NCBI GenBank assembly: GCA_049177145.1
Contig: CP185406.1
Span: 1-64,000, forward strand
From: Hennigella sp049177145
GTDB lineage: Bacteria > Bacillota_I > Bacilli_A > Mycoplasmatales > Mycoplasmoidaceae
Reading direction: 5' to 3'
Length of the DNA: 64,000 nt
In this document: one piece after another, positions 32,283 to 43,563 of the stretch
How positions within the stretch are numbered: position 1 is the stretch's first letter
Layout of the letters: each line of letters opens with the position of its first letter
Notes under the pieces: model-generated
Database searches by the model: none
What the model was told of the DNA's origin: nothing
What the model saw: only the letters and a program-made list of their open reading frames with translations
Made by a program: the position numbers and the translations under genes

Positions 32283-33630
32283 CTAATATGTAACTTCTTA
32301 ATTTCTTTGATTTTGATGGGTGTTTTAGTTTTCTTGTAGCTTTAGCTTCAATTTGTCTAACTTGTTCACGAGGAATTTTTAATTTCTCTGCAGCTTCATC
32401 AAGACTGTGAACATATGTATATGGTTCAAGACCATATCTCATTCTCATAATCTTTTCTTCATCTGGAGTTAGAGTAACTTTAAATAATTGGTTAATATCT
32501 TCTTTCAATAAAGATTCTTTAGTGTATTGTACTGGACTTGTTAAAACATCTTCTTTAACAAAGTCTGAGATTTGGCTATCTTCATCTGAACCAACGGTTT
32601 TATCTAAAGATACAGGGTCAATGTGGATACGTTTGATGTTTGCAACTTTTCTAGTTGTAAAACCAGCAGCTTGGCCACCAAGTTCTTCTGTAATTTCTTC
32701 AATAGTAGGAACTCTACCCAATCTTTGTGTTAATTCTTTTTCTGCATTTGTTACACGGTGAATAGTTTCAATCATGTGAGCAGGAATTCTAATAATCTTT
32801 GATTGATCAGAGATTGCTCTAGTAATTGCTTGTCTAATTCATCATGTAGCATATGTTGAGAATTTATGACCAAGTTTGTAATCAAACTTAGTAATAGCTT
32901 TCATTAAACCCATTGTTCCTTCTTGAATTAAATCTTCAAATTCAATTCCACGGTTTAAGAATTTCTTAGCAATAGATGTAACAAGACGTAGGTTACTTGT
33001 TACTAATTGATCTACAGCATATTTTCTTTCAATTTCATTTTTAGAATTTAATAGCTTAGCTATTTCTACTTCTTGTTCAGCAGATAGCATCTTAGATTGA
33101 CCTAATGTTGTTAAGAATGATTTAACACCATCATAGTCATTGCCTTTTGGTCCATGAGTAACAATCTTGCTAACCTTTTGTGATTTTTGTGTAGATAAGA
33201 TTTTTTCTGCATCAGCAATACTAAAGTATTTCTTACCTTCAAAGCCTTTGATGGTAATGCCTTGTTTAACAATATCATTGAACAATCTTTGTGTTAATTC
33301 TTTAGTTAGTGCATAACTACCAAATTCTGAAAAGATTTTGTTTAGAACAACAACATTTCTACTTCTTTTTTTAAGTTTTACTGTTTGGATGATTTTCTTT
33401 TCAATATCTTTAAATTCGAATTCAGAAATCATCTTATGTTTAGAATAAGATTCTAGGATTTGAATTCTTGGCGCAGTTGTTTTAACTTGTTTTTGTTTCT
33501 TAGCAACAGGTTTCTTTACTACCTTCTTGCTAACTTTTTTAGTTTTTTTCTTTGCTGTTTTTTTGACAGCAACTTTTTTAGTAGCCTTTTTCTTAGCTAC
33601 TTTTTTGTTTTTTGAAGTCTTTTTAGCCAT
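32269..33630 (-). CDS. rpoD: RNA polymerase primary sigma factor
   Basis: 453 residues. The first ~50 residues are a Lys/Ala/Val-rich histone-H1-like tail (repeats of AKK/VKK). Region 1.2/2 begins near residue 185; region 2.2-2.4 includes NRGIEFEDLIQEGTMGLMKAITKFDY and HKFSTYATWWIRQAI (TGA Trp codons); region 4 has EKIMRMRYGLEP and the helix-turn-helix IPREQVRQIEAKATRKL. It recognises the TATAAT hexamers seen across the window. Promoter TATAAT at 33656-33661. Confidence 0.96.
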
Positions 33631-33655
33631 GGATTTTTGCGTCCTTACGTGGTAT

Positions 33656-33661
33656 ATTATA
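33656..33661 (-). promoter_or_regulatory. -10 hexamer of rpoD-trmK-nif3
   Basis: TATAAT 25 nt upstream of the rpoD ATG, followed by an AAGGA ribosome site. Confidence 0.5.
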
Positions 33662-33666
33662 CCCCC

Positions 33667-33704
33667 AAAAAAGAAAAAAGTAAAAGTAATATATTACTTT
33701 TACT
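33667..33704 (-). terminator. Terminator of the small membrane protein gene
   Basis: A perfect 26-nt palindrome (33679-33704, arms AGTAAAAGTAATA) followed on the minus strand by TTTTTTCTTTTTT. It separates the 79-aa gene from the rpoD promoter. The stretch 33705-33760 holds nothing else I can identify. Confidence 0.75.
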
Positions 33705-33760
33705 ATCTTAGGAGTGTATGTTATTTACACTATTTAATGACTGAAAACAAAATATTATTC

Positions 33761-34000
33761 TTAACCAATAATTGAGAATGAGCTACGGCTAGGAACTGGC
33801 GATAGACGCATAATAGTCGTTCTGCGGAAACCATAATTAGTCATCGCTGCTTGTGTTTGAGGTCTTGACATGCTGATGGCATTCATAATCAAGCTTGACA
33901 AAGTAGAAACTAAAATTCCTATACCTAGAGCGATTGCATAGAATGAACCGCCTGTGCTATTTCTCTTTTGTAACATCGTTAATTTTTTTATAGTATTCAC
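33761..34000 (-). CDS. Small single-span membrane protein, candidate recombination/competence regulon member
   Basis: 79 residues if started at GTG 34000; an internal ATG (MLQKRN) would give 71. Layout: basic N terminus, RNSTGG, a ~24-residue hydrophobic helix (residues about 19-43), then an Arg/Ser/Thr-rich tail. The GTG sits at the same offset from the upstream element as the recU ATG, supporting it. Own terminator downstream. It could be a pilin-like, phage-like or GG-leader peptide; no family is recognised. The upstream element it shares with recA and recU is the reason it matters. Confidence 0.6.
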   Translation of the reverse strand: MNTIKKLTMLQKRNSTGGSFYAIALGIGILVSTLSSLIMNAISMSRPQTQAAMTNYGFRRTTIMRLSPVPSRSSFSIIG

Positions 34001-34003
34001 CTC

Positions 34004-34046
34004 CCATATATCTCTTGACCTAAAAAATTAAAAAAGGTAGTCAAAA
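34004..34046 (-). promoter_or_regulatory. Shared recombination-type promoter element, small membrane protein copy
   Basis: Minus strand: TTTTGACTACC, 11 nt, TTTAGGTCAAG, then ATATATGG. It matches the recU copy at 36 of 43 positions by my count, without gaps. The remaining 34047-34155 shows only A/T-rich sequence upstream of the ackA promoter. Confidence 0.65.
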
Positions 34047-34155
34047 CTTTTTGCAAATATGTCGTAAGTATTGATGAAATGTGGCTAAACAACAGATAAA
34101 TTTTTCAATTTTTTTGTCAATGATTAATAAGTTTTAATAATGTCTTATTAAAGTT

Positions 34156-34161
34156 TATAAT
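34156..34161 (+). promoter_or_regulatory. -10 hexamer of ackA
   Basis: TATAAT 22 nt before the ATG at 34184. Confidence 0.5.
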
Positions 34162-34183
34162 CTTTGTATTGATAGGAAAAATT

Positions 34184-35368
34184 ATGAACAAGAAAATTTT
34201 AGTTATTAATGCTGGTTCTAGTTCAATCAAATTTAGAGTTTATAACTTTGATGATCTAAAAGAATTAGCTAATGGTTTATGTGAAAGAATCTTTGTAGAT
34301 GGTCACATAAAAGTAAAAACTACCGAAGGTAAGACAATTGAAAAAGATGCTGCTATGCCAGATCATACAGCAGCTGTACAAATTGCTTTAGATGCCCTAA
34401 AAGAATTAAAAGTAATTGAAAACTTAAGTGATGTTGTTGGTATTGGACATAGAATCGCTATGGGTGGTCAATTCTTTAAAGAATCAACTATTGTTGATGA
34501 TGAAAAGATTTTGAATAAAGCAATTGAATATGGAAAGATTGCACCTTTACACAATCCATGTGAAACAACTGTTATTAAAGTATTTAAGAACTTAGTACCA
34601 AATGCATACAATGTTGGTGTCTTTGATACTTCTTACCATTCAACTATTCCCGCTGTTAACTCTGACTATTGTTTAGACAGAGAAACAACAAAGAAATATG
34701 AAATTAAGAAATACGGATTCCATGGTACAAGCTATAGATATATAGCTAAGAAGATGGAAGAAGTATTAGGTAAGAAAAATCCTAACCTAATTGTTTGCCA
34801 TATTGGTAACGGTGCATCTATCTGTGCTATTAAAGAAGGTAAATCATATGACACAACAATGGGTTTAAGTCCATTACAAGGTTTAATCATGGGAACAAGA
34901 TGTGGAGATATTGATGCTTCAGTATGTACATATCTATTAACTCAAGGATTAACTGGAGAACAAGTTAATGCTGAATTAAATAAGAAAGCAGGAATGTTAG
35001 GAATAGCTGGTTCAAGTGACTCAAGAGATGTTATTGCTAAAGCAAATGCTGGTGATGCTAATGCTAAGTTAGCAAGAGAAATCCAATTACAAAGAATTGC
35101 TAACTATGTAATTCAATATGCAAATGAATTAGGTAAAGTAGATGCTATTGTCTTTACAGCAGGTTGTGGAGAAAATGATCCATTATTACTAGAAGGTGTT
35201 TGCGATCGTGTTAAATTGATGAATTTAAAATACGATGCAAACAAGAATAAAGAAAAATATGGTGACTATCTAGAAGTAACTGCTTCTGGTTCAGATACAA
35301 GAATCTTTAGAGTAAGAACAAATGAAGAGCTAATGATTGCAGGCGATGTTAAAGCCTTAGCAAAATAA
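34184..35368 (+). CDS. ackA: Acetate kinase
   Basis: 394 residues, the usual length. KILVINAGSSSIKFRV (phosphate-binding), FDTSYHSTIP, GFHGTSYRYI, HIGNGASICAI and FTAGCGENDP are canonical ASKHA/acetate kinase motifs. Start at 34184 rather than 34169 because homology begins at MNKKILVINAG and GGAAAA lies just upstream. It makes ATP from acetyl phosphate. pta is not in this window. Confidence 0.97.
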   Translation: MNKKILVINAGSSSIKFRVYNFDDLKELANGLCERIFVDGHIKVKTTEGKTIEKDAAMPDHTAAVQIALDALKELKVIENLSDVVGIGHRIAMGGQFFKESTIVDDEKILNKAIEYGKIAPLHNPCETTVIKVFKNLVPNAYNVGVFDTSYHSTIPAVNSDYCLDRETTKKYEIKKYGFHGTSYRYIAKKMEEVLGKKNPNLIVCHIGNGASICAIKEGKSYDTTMGLSPLQGLIMGTRCGDIDASVCTYLLTQGLTGEQVNAELNKKAGMLGIAGSSDSRDVIAKANAGDANAKLAREIQLQRIANYVIQYANELGKVDAIVFTAGCGENDPLLLEGVCDRVKLMNLKYDANKNKEKYGDYLEVTASGSDTRIFRVRTNEELMIAGDVKALAK

Positions 35369-35390
35369 AAAGAGGATTACCTCTTTTTTA
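35365..35390. terminator. Bidirectional terminator ackA/lon
   Basis: AAAAAGAGG-ATTA-CCTCTTTTTT inverted repeat between the convergent genes. Confidence 0.8.
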
Positions 35391-37757
35391 TTTAACGTTT
35401 TTACCTTTAATTATTTTTGTTTGTTTTAAAGGTTTGCCATTAAAGACAATGTTGTAGATTTCATCATAGTGATCTACAAGATAAACTGTGATGTTATTTC
35501 TTACTTCTGGTGGAACATCTTTTAAGAATCTTTCATCACGTGAAGGAATAATAATTGTGTTAACTCCACCACGATGGGCTGAAATAGTCTTTTCTTTTAC
35601 TCCACCAATGATTAGTACTTTACCACGTAAAGTAATTTCACCAGTCATAGATAATGTTGATTTAACTGGTCTATTACTTAAAGCAGAAATAATAGCTGTT
35701 GTTAATGTTACACCAGCAGAAGGTCCGTCTTTTGGTACTCCACCTGTTGGAACATGGATATGGATATCAGTCTTATCAAAGTTGATATTGTCTATACCAA
35801 ATTTCTTAGCATTAGCTTTAACATATGCTAAAGCAACTTCCGCTGATTCTTTCATTGTTTCTTTAAGGTTACCAGTGATCTTAACTCCACCTTTGCCTTT
35901 AAAGTGTGTAACTTCTATTTGTAATAAGTCACCACCAGCAGATGTATATGCCATACCATTTACAACACCCGGAATGTTTTCTTTCTCTTTAATGTTGTAT
36001 TCAAAGATTTCTTTGTCTAAGTAGAACTTAGCTGCTGCTTTATCAATGTTCTTTGTAAGTTTCTTTTTGCTAGACATTTGTTCAACAACAAGCTTTCTAG
36101 CTATCTTTCTAATCATTCTTTCAAGTTCTCTCACACCCGCTTCTTGCGTGTAGTGTCTAATAATGAACATTAATGCATCATCATTAAATGTTAGATCCTT
36201 ATTAGTTAGACCAGAATCCTTTAGAACTTTAGGAATTAAGTATTTCTTAGCAATAGCTAACTTTTCAAGTTCTGTATATGAAGTTAATTCAATAATTTCT
36301 AAACGGTCATATAAAGCTGCGGGAATTTGTTCTGCATAGTTAGCTGTTGCCACAAACATAACTTTAGATAAGTCATAGTCTTCTTCAATATAGTTATCAG
36401 AAAATCTAGAGTTTTGTTCTGGATCTAGTACTTCTAGCATCGCAGATGCTGGGTCTCCTCTTTGATCAGAACTCATTTTATCAATTTCATCTAATAAGAA
36501 TAGTGGGTTAACTACACCAGCTTTTTTCATGGCTTTGATGATTCTACCAGGCATAGAACCTAAATATGTTCTTCTATGTCCTCTAATTTCAGATTCATCT
36601 TTAACACCACCTAAAGCCATCTTTACAAATGGTTTACCTAATGCATCAGCAATAGATTTAGCTAGTGATGATTTACCAACACCAGGAGGGCCGACTAAAC
36701 AAATAATTGGTGCTTTAGTGTTTTTAGATTTAGCTCTTACCGCTAAATATTCAACAATTCTTTCTTTAACTTTTTCAAGTCCATAGTGGCTAGCATCTAA
36801 AGTTCCTTTAACTTTGTTAAAGTCATTGTTATCTTTAGATTCTTGTCACCATGGAATGTTTAGTAATCATTCAATGTATGTTCTAATCATTGATGACTCT
36901 TGAGGGTTAGAAGATTCCAAATGATTAATTTCTGATTCAAGTTTTTCTTTTATATGTTTAGGATAAGGATTTTCTCTTAATCTTTTCCTAAATGTAGTTG
37001 AATCATTTTCTCTAGATGAGATTTCACCAAGTTCTTCTTTAATTGTTCTCATCTTTTCACGTAAATAGAATTCACGTTGTTGTTTATTTAAACTTTCGTT
37101 TAATTTTTTATTAATGTCTTTTTCTACTTTAGATAAATCAGCTGGATTAGATAATAAACCAGTTAAAGCATCAATCTTTAATGGTAAAGTGTTCAAAGCA
37201 AGGATTTGTTGCTTTTGATCAAAATGAACAGGTAGTAAGTTAGTAATTTCATAAACTAAGTCAATGAAATTGTTTGTCTTACCTGACTTTTCATTTTCAA
37301 TGATAACATCTCTAATTCTAGCTGTGATCTTTTGATCATATCTATTTAATAGTTCCAATAATGTATCAAATTCCTTTGATTCATCAATCTTATATAGTTG
37401 TTGATCATTAATCTCTGTGAATTCACATTTAATTAGTTTCTTATTATTGTCAACAGATAGATTGCTAATTAGCACTCTAGCTTTTGGCATAATAGTTACT
37501 GTCATTTCATTGTCTGCTTTAGCAATCTTGGTGATTTTAGCTAAAACACCAATGTTATAAACTTCGTCAATTTTCTTGACAGTGTCTAATTTGGGATTAA
37601 TTTGTGCTGTAATGATAATTTCTTTATTACCATGATCGTAGGCATCATTAATAGAATTAATGGATGCTTCACGAGCAATTTCAATATCTTTCTCTATTCC
37701 AGGAAAGCAAATTACTCCTCTAGTGATTAATAGGTTTTTGTTATTTGATTTCTTCAT
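35388..37757 (-). CDS. lon: ATP-dependent protease Lon
   Basis: 789-residue AAA+ serine protease. N-terminal substrate domain with long coiled coil, Walker A VGPPGVGKSS, Walker B FLLDEIDKM, and the catalytic Ser-Lys dyad in KDGPSAGVT and GGVKEKTISAHR. The frame is whole when TGA is read as Trp (about 36860). The CIRCE 22-48 nt upstream puts it under HrcA. Confidence 0.97.
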
Positions 37758-37778
37758 AATAACCTCCGTATTTATATT

Positions 37779-37805
37779 TTAGCACTTTTTATGTGAGAGT
37801 GCTAA
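37779..37805. promoter_or_regulatory. CIRCE operator, lon
   Basis: TTAGCACTT, nine-base spacer, GAGTGCTAA; one mismatch to consensus CIRCE. Confidence 0.9.
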
Positions 37806-37835
37806 TTTATTTTTATTTATTTATAAATAAGAATT

Positions 37836-37866
37836 AAAAAAACACATGTTTTCCCATGTGTTTTTA
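37836..37866 (-). terminator. Terminator after tig
   Basis: AAAACACATG/CATGTGTTTT stem with flanking T-tract, directly after the tig stop. Confidence 0.75.
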
Positions 37867-37868
37867 GC

Positions 37869-39197
37869 CTATTTCTTGTCTTTTTTAGGTGCTTCTTTTT
37901 TACATTCAGAAACTAGTTTTTTGAAAAGTTTATCTCTTAAAATAGTACTTTCTGCATATTCTTTGTTCTTTTCAAACATTTCTTTAGCTTTCTTTTCATC
38001 ACCAACATATCTAGTTAGTTTTGATAGATAATCTTTACTATCAGCAGCTTCTACTTTTAGTTTGTAATCTTCGATTAACTTTTCATAAACTAGAGCAACT
38101 GTTAGTGTTGATTTAGCTGATTTAGTTAATGTTTCTTCAAACATTTTTTGATCAACACCAATAGCTTTCTTGTATTGATCTAATGTTTTATAACCAGCAC
38201 GATTAGCTTCTTGTTCATATTGTCTTAGGATTTGGTTTTTGTGCATGTTAATTAAACCATTAGGATAATAGTTTAATTTAGCTTTTTTACTAATGGCATC
38301 ATTAATTACACGCATTGCCATATCTTGATATCTCATTTCAGCTTCTTGAATAAATAAGCTCTTAATGTGTGCTTCAAGTTCTTTCATATTGGCACAATCC
38401 ATTGCAAATTTCTTGCAGTAGTCTTTTGTAATTTCAGGATATTCAATTTCCTTAACATCATGAACTACTACTTCAAACTTTGCAGGTTTACCTGCATAGT
38501 CTTTCATTCCATAATCTTTAGGGAATGTTACATTAACATCTTTCTTGTCACCTTTTTTGCAACCAATTAGTTGATCTTCAAAGTTGTCAATGAAAGACTT
38601 AGAACCAATTTCTAATTCAAAGTTTTTGCCTTCTCCACCTTTAAAGGCTTTGCCATCAATAAAACCTTTAAAGTCAATGACAGCAATATTGCCTTTAGCA
38701 ACAATGCCATCTTTCTTGGTTGATACCATTGCATCAGGTTTAATCATCATTTTGATTTGTTGTTTAACCATAGCATCAGATACTTCTGGTGCTTTGTATG
38801 GTGGAAGAGTTATTTCCTTAACATCCTTAGCACCAAAGTCTTCAACTTTAGGTACTAATTCAAAACCAACTTTAATGATAGGGATTGGTTGTAATCTAAC
38901 AACATCTAATTTACTTACTGAATCAATACAATTTGAATCTTTAAATTCTTTAGAAGCAACAACATCTTGAATAATTTGATTTTGTTGTTTTTCTAATGTT
39001 CTCATTGCTATTTCAGCATCAGAAATTCTTTTATCAATTTCTGCTTGAGGAACATGCCCTTTTCTAAAACCTTGAATTTGAATGTTTTTAGCTAAGTTCT
39101 TTTTAGTATTAGCCAAGCTAGTCTTTCAAGTTTTAGCTTCTAATTCAACTTCAAAAACCGTTTGATTCTTTTCATTTTTAACAGATAAAATTTTCAT
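37869..39197 (-). CDS. tig: Trigger factor (ribosome-associated chaperone, PPIase)
   Basis: 442 residues. The start is the ATG at 39197 (MKILSVKNEKNQTVFEVELEA); a TGA Trp codon after 23 residues hides it from standard-code reading. The ribosome-binding motif GFRKGHVP, FKBP domain (GNIAVIDFKGFIDGKAFKGGEG ... FPKDYG) and helical C-terminal domain are present. Single-gene unit between two terminators. Confidence 0.95.
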
Positions 39198-39272
39198 TCT
39201 ATTACCTCTTTACAAAGTTATTAGATTATAGAATATAAATGTAAAAAATACTATTTTATTACCAATGTGTAT

Positions 39273-39278
39273 TATAAT
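39273..39278 (+). promoter_or_regulatory. -10 hexamer of the lipoprotein gene
   Basis: TATAAT 24 nt before the ATG at 39303; an AAAGGAAG ribosome site follows. Confidence 0.5.
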
Positions 39279-39302
39279 TTGGAGCATACGAAAGGAAGAA
39301 AT

Positions 39303-39773
39303 ATGAAAAAAACAAAATTATTAATGCCTATATTAGGTGTAGGTGCAGTAGCAGCTACAGTTGCTCCAGTGGCAGCAATGACTGGTTGCACTAAGGTTGA
39401 AATTGGTGAATTTTCAATAGCTCAAAAAGGACCAACCCAACAGGGTGATACTAATTTTAAACTTAAATTAACTTGGAATGAATTTGAAAAAGAAAGTAAA
39501 AACGAAATCGTTGTCCAAATGATAACTGGTTCAATTATCCTTGGCGAGGAACATTTAACATTTGCGGATCTAACAGCAGACTGTGTGACAATAAGTAAGG
39601 AGTTGAACGAACAAGGTTATTCTGATATTAAAATTTCATTCGAAGAAGGCAAGGAAATAGGCCAAATAGGCACATATAAGGGAAATTTAACACTTAAGTA
39701 TACTGAAGGCGGCACTGAGCCTATTACATACAAAATTAATGGCTTTGATGTTGTTGTATCTGGAAAACAATAG
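39303..39773 (+). CDS. Hypothetical lipoprotein
   Basis: 156 residues. MKKTK start, hydrophobic stretch and lipobox AMTGC with Cys29 give a classic mycoplasma lipoprotein signal. The ATG at 39303 is chosen over the in-frame 39267 because the -10 lies between them. The mature region (KLKLTWNEF, GTYKGNLTLKYTEGG, ITYKINGFDVVVSG) looks like one or two beta-sandwich repeats. No family recognised. Confidence 0.8.
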   Translation: MKKTKLLMPILGVGAVAATVAPVAAMTGCTKVEIGEFSIAQKGPTQQGDTNFKLKLTWNEFEKESKNEIVVQMITGSIILGEEHLTFADLTADCVTISKELNEQGYSDIKISFEEGKEIGQIGTYKGNLTLKYTEGGTEPITYKINGFDVVVSGKQ

Positions 39774-39799
39774 TTTTAACCAATAAAACTAAAATAAAG

Positions 39800-39822
39800 A
39801 AATAGGGTAACCTATTTTTTTA
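39800..39822 (+). terminator. Terminator after the lipoprotein gene
   Basis: AAATAGG-GTAA-CCTATTT stem plus T-run. Confidence 0.7.
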
Positions 39823-39862
39823 TTTTTCATAACACAAAATAGTGCATAATACATGTTTGTGT

Positions 39863-39868
39863 TATAAT
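39863..39868 (+). promoter_or_regulatory. -10 hexamer of tRNA-Arg
   Basis: TATAAT 11 nt before the mature tRNA 5' end. Confidence 0.5.
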
Positions 39869-39879
39869 AGATAAGCAAT

Positions 39880-39956
39880 GTGCCAGTAGCTCAGTTGGAT
39901 AGAGTACGCGCCTTCTAAGCGCGTGGTCGGAGGTTCGAATCCTCTCTGGCGCGCCA
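39880..39956 (+). tRNA. tRNA-Arg (anticodon UCU)
   Basis: Full cloverleaf: acceptor GTGCCAG/CTGGCGC, anticodon stem CGCGC/GCGCG around loop CTTCTAA, T arm GGAGG/CCTCT with TTCGAAT, discriminator G and encoded CCA. Reads AGA/AGG codons, the dominant Arg codons here. Confidence 0.95.
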
Positions 39957-39961
39957 TTTAG

Positions 39962-39993
39962 AACCTAGTTGAACGGAATCAGCTAGGTTTTTT
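39962..39993 (+). terminator. Terminator of tRNA-Arg
   Basis: AACCTAGTTGA/TCAGCTAGGTT stem (one G-U pair) followed by Ts. Confidence 0.8.
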
Positions 39994-40007
39994 ATTAATA
40001 AACATAA

Positions 40008-40034
40008 TTAGCACTTTATAGGTGAGAGTGCTAA
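40008..40034. promoter_or_regulatory. CIRCE operator, clpB
   Basis: TTAGCACTT, nine-base spacer, GAGTGCTAA; same half-sites as at lon. Confidence 0.9.
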
Positions 40035-40070
40035 TTTTTGTGTATAATAGGTGTAGTGAGGTAATAAATT

Positions 40071-42206
40071 ATGGAATTTAATTATCAAAAACCGGATGAT
40101 GAAAATGCACTAAAACAATTTGGTAGAAATATCACCCAAGATGTAAGGGACAACAAAGTTGACCCTATTATTGGACGAGAAAAAGAAATAAGAAGGGTAA
40201 TAGAGATTATTTCTAGAAAGACTAAGAATAATCCAGTACTAATTGGTGAACCAGGCGTAGGTAAAACTGCTATAGTAGAAGGTTTTGCTCAGAGAATAGT
40301 CAATAAAGATGTACCAAACAACCTAATTGGTAAAGAAGTATATGAGCTATCTCTAGCTAGTTTAATTGCCGGAGCTAGTTTTCAAGGACAATTTGAACAA
40401 CGTCTTAATAATGTTATTAAGCAAGTAAAAGAATCTGATGGTAACATCATTCTCTTTATTGATGAAATTCACCAATTAGTAGGTACTGGTAAAAACTCAG
40501 GAAGTAGCACCATGGATGCTGCTAACATTTTAAAACCAATGATGGCTCGTGGTGAAATTAAAGTTATTGGTGCAACAACCATTAATGAATATAGACAATA
40601 TATAGAAAAGGATTCTGCGCTTGAGCGTAGAATGCAAAAAGTATTAGTTGTTGAACCAACCAAAGAAGAAGCACTAACCATCATGCGTGGCCTAAAAGAA
40701 AGATGAGAATTATTTCATCAAGTTAAGATTCATGACTCTGCTTTAGTTGCTGCAGTTAATTTATCTGATCGTTACATTTCAGATAGATACTTACCTGATA
40801 AGTCCATAGACTTAATTGATGAAGCAGCTGCTAAAGTCAAAACACAATTCCATTCATTGCCACCCGAACTTGATAAAAGAAATAGACAAATCATCTATTT
40901 AGAAACTGCTAGAGCAGCACTTTCTAAAGAAGAAGATGAAAAGTCTAAAAAGAGTTTAAAAGATATTGAAAAAGAATTATCTGAGTTAAAGAAAACTCAA
41001 GATAAAGAATTATCTGAATGAAATAAGAACAAAGATGAACATAAGAAGATCAATGATCTTAAAACACAATTAGATAATGAAAAAGCAGAAGCAGAAAGAT
41101 TGCAACAAGATGGTGAATTTGAAAAAGCAAGTAAATTACTTTATGTTTCAATTCCTGCTCACACTAAAGAATTAAAAAAATTAGAAGAAGAATTTGAAAA
41201 ACATTCTTCTGGTCATAACTTCTCTGATTCTGTAACAGTTAATGAAGTAGCAGAAGTTATTTCACAAACAACAAATATTCCATTAAATAAATTACTTCAA
41301 TCTGAACAAACTAAATTAAATAATTTAGCAGATGATATTAAGAAAACTGTTAAAGGACAAGATGAAGCAGTTGATTTAGTTGCTGCAGCTGTCTTAAGAG
41401 GAAGAGCAGGAATTAATGATCCAAATAGACCAATTGGTTCATTCTTGTTCTTAGGGCCAACTGGTGTTGGTAAAACACAGCTTGCTAAAGCACTAGCTTT
41501 AAATATGTTTGATTCAGAAAAACAAATGATTAGATTTGATATGTCTGAATACATGGAAAAACATACAGTAAGTAAATTAATTGGTGCGCCAGCAGGATAT
41601 GTTGGTTATGAACAAGGTGGTATCTTAACTGATGCAGTTAGAACAAAACCATATTCAGTTGTCTTATTCGATGAAATCGAAAAAGCCCATGTTGATGTTT
41701 TAAACATCTTGCTTCAAGTATTAGATGATGGACAATTAAAAGATAGTCATGGTCGTTATGTAAACTTTAAAAATACAATCATCATCATGACTTCAAACAT
41801 TGGTGGTCAACACGTTTTAGATGGTGATAAAAAGAAAGTTCTTGATGAAATCAAGTTAAGACTAAGACCAGAGTTTATCAACAGAATTGATGAACTAATT
41901 GTCTTTAACTCTTTAACTCAAGCAAACATTAAAGAAATTGTGCAAACACAATTATCTGAAGTTTCTAAACGTCTATTAGAACAAGAATACAATATTAATT
42001 TTGATAAGAAAATTATTGAATGAGTTGCTAAAGAAGCTTATGATCCAGCTTTTGGCGCAAGACCAATCAAAAGATTTATTCAAAGAAACATCGAAAATGT
42101 TTTGGCTAATGAAATTATTTCCAACAATTTAAAACATAACAAAAAATATGAATTAGGAATAGATACAAAAACTAAAAAGATTTCTGTCTACCCATTTGGC
42201 AGTTAA
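40071..42206 (+). CDS. clpB: Chaperone ClpB (short form)
   Basis: 711-residue Hsp100 disaggregase with two AAA+ modules: Walker A GEPGVGKTA and GPTGVGKTQ, DEIHQLVGTG, DEIEKAHVDV, and the middle coiled-coil domain (about residues 300-420). The N-terminal Clp_N domain is missing; the protein begins just before AAA-1, as in other mycoplasmas. TGA Trp codons split the standard frame. CIRCE upstream indicates HrcA control. Confidence 0.97.
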
Positions 42207-42211
42207 TAAAA

Positions 42212-42245
42212 AAGTACATTGGTATAACCAATGTATTTTTCTTTT
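42212..42245 (+). terminator. Terminator after clpB
   Basis: TACATTGGT-ATA-ACCAATGTA perfect stem and T-run. Confidence 0.8.
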
Positions 42246-42283
42246 AAGTTATATTATTTATATGTAAAAAAGTGATTTCTCTA

Positions 42284-42289
42284 TATAAT
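42284..42289 (+). promoter_or_regulatory. -10 hexamer of tuf
   Basis: TATAAT about 38 nt before the ATG; a good AAGGAG lies in the leader. Confidence 0.5.
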
Positions 42290-42327
42290 AAATATACATA
42301 TTAAGAAAATAAGGAGAAAAATGTAAT

Positions 42328-43512
<1,185 letters not shown>

Positions 43513-43532
43513 TTTTTCTTCTAATTTTATTT

Positions 43533-43561
43533 AAAAAGAAGCTCGGCCGGGCTTCTTTTTG
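43533..43561. terminator. Terminator between tuf and the helicase-nuclease gene
   Basis: AAAAAGAAGC-TCGGCCGG-GCTTCTTTTT inverted repeat, usable on both strands. Confidence 0.85.
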
Positions 43562-43563
43562 TT

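Noticed and set aside
34001..34008. GGGAGG before the 79-aa gene and GGAG before recU as Shine-Dalgarno sites
   Set aside because: They are 0-2 nt from the start codons, too close for ribosome binding, and are part of the shared upstream element.
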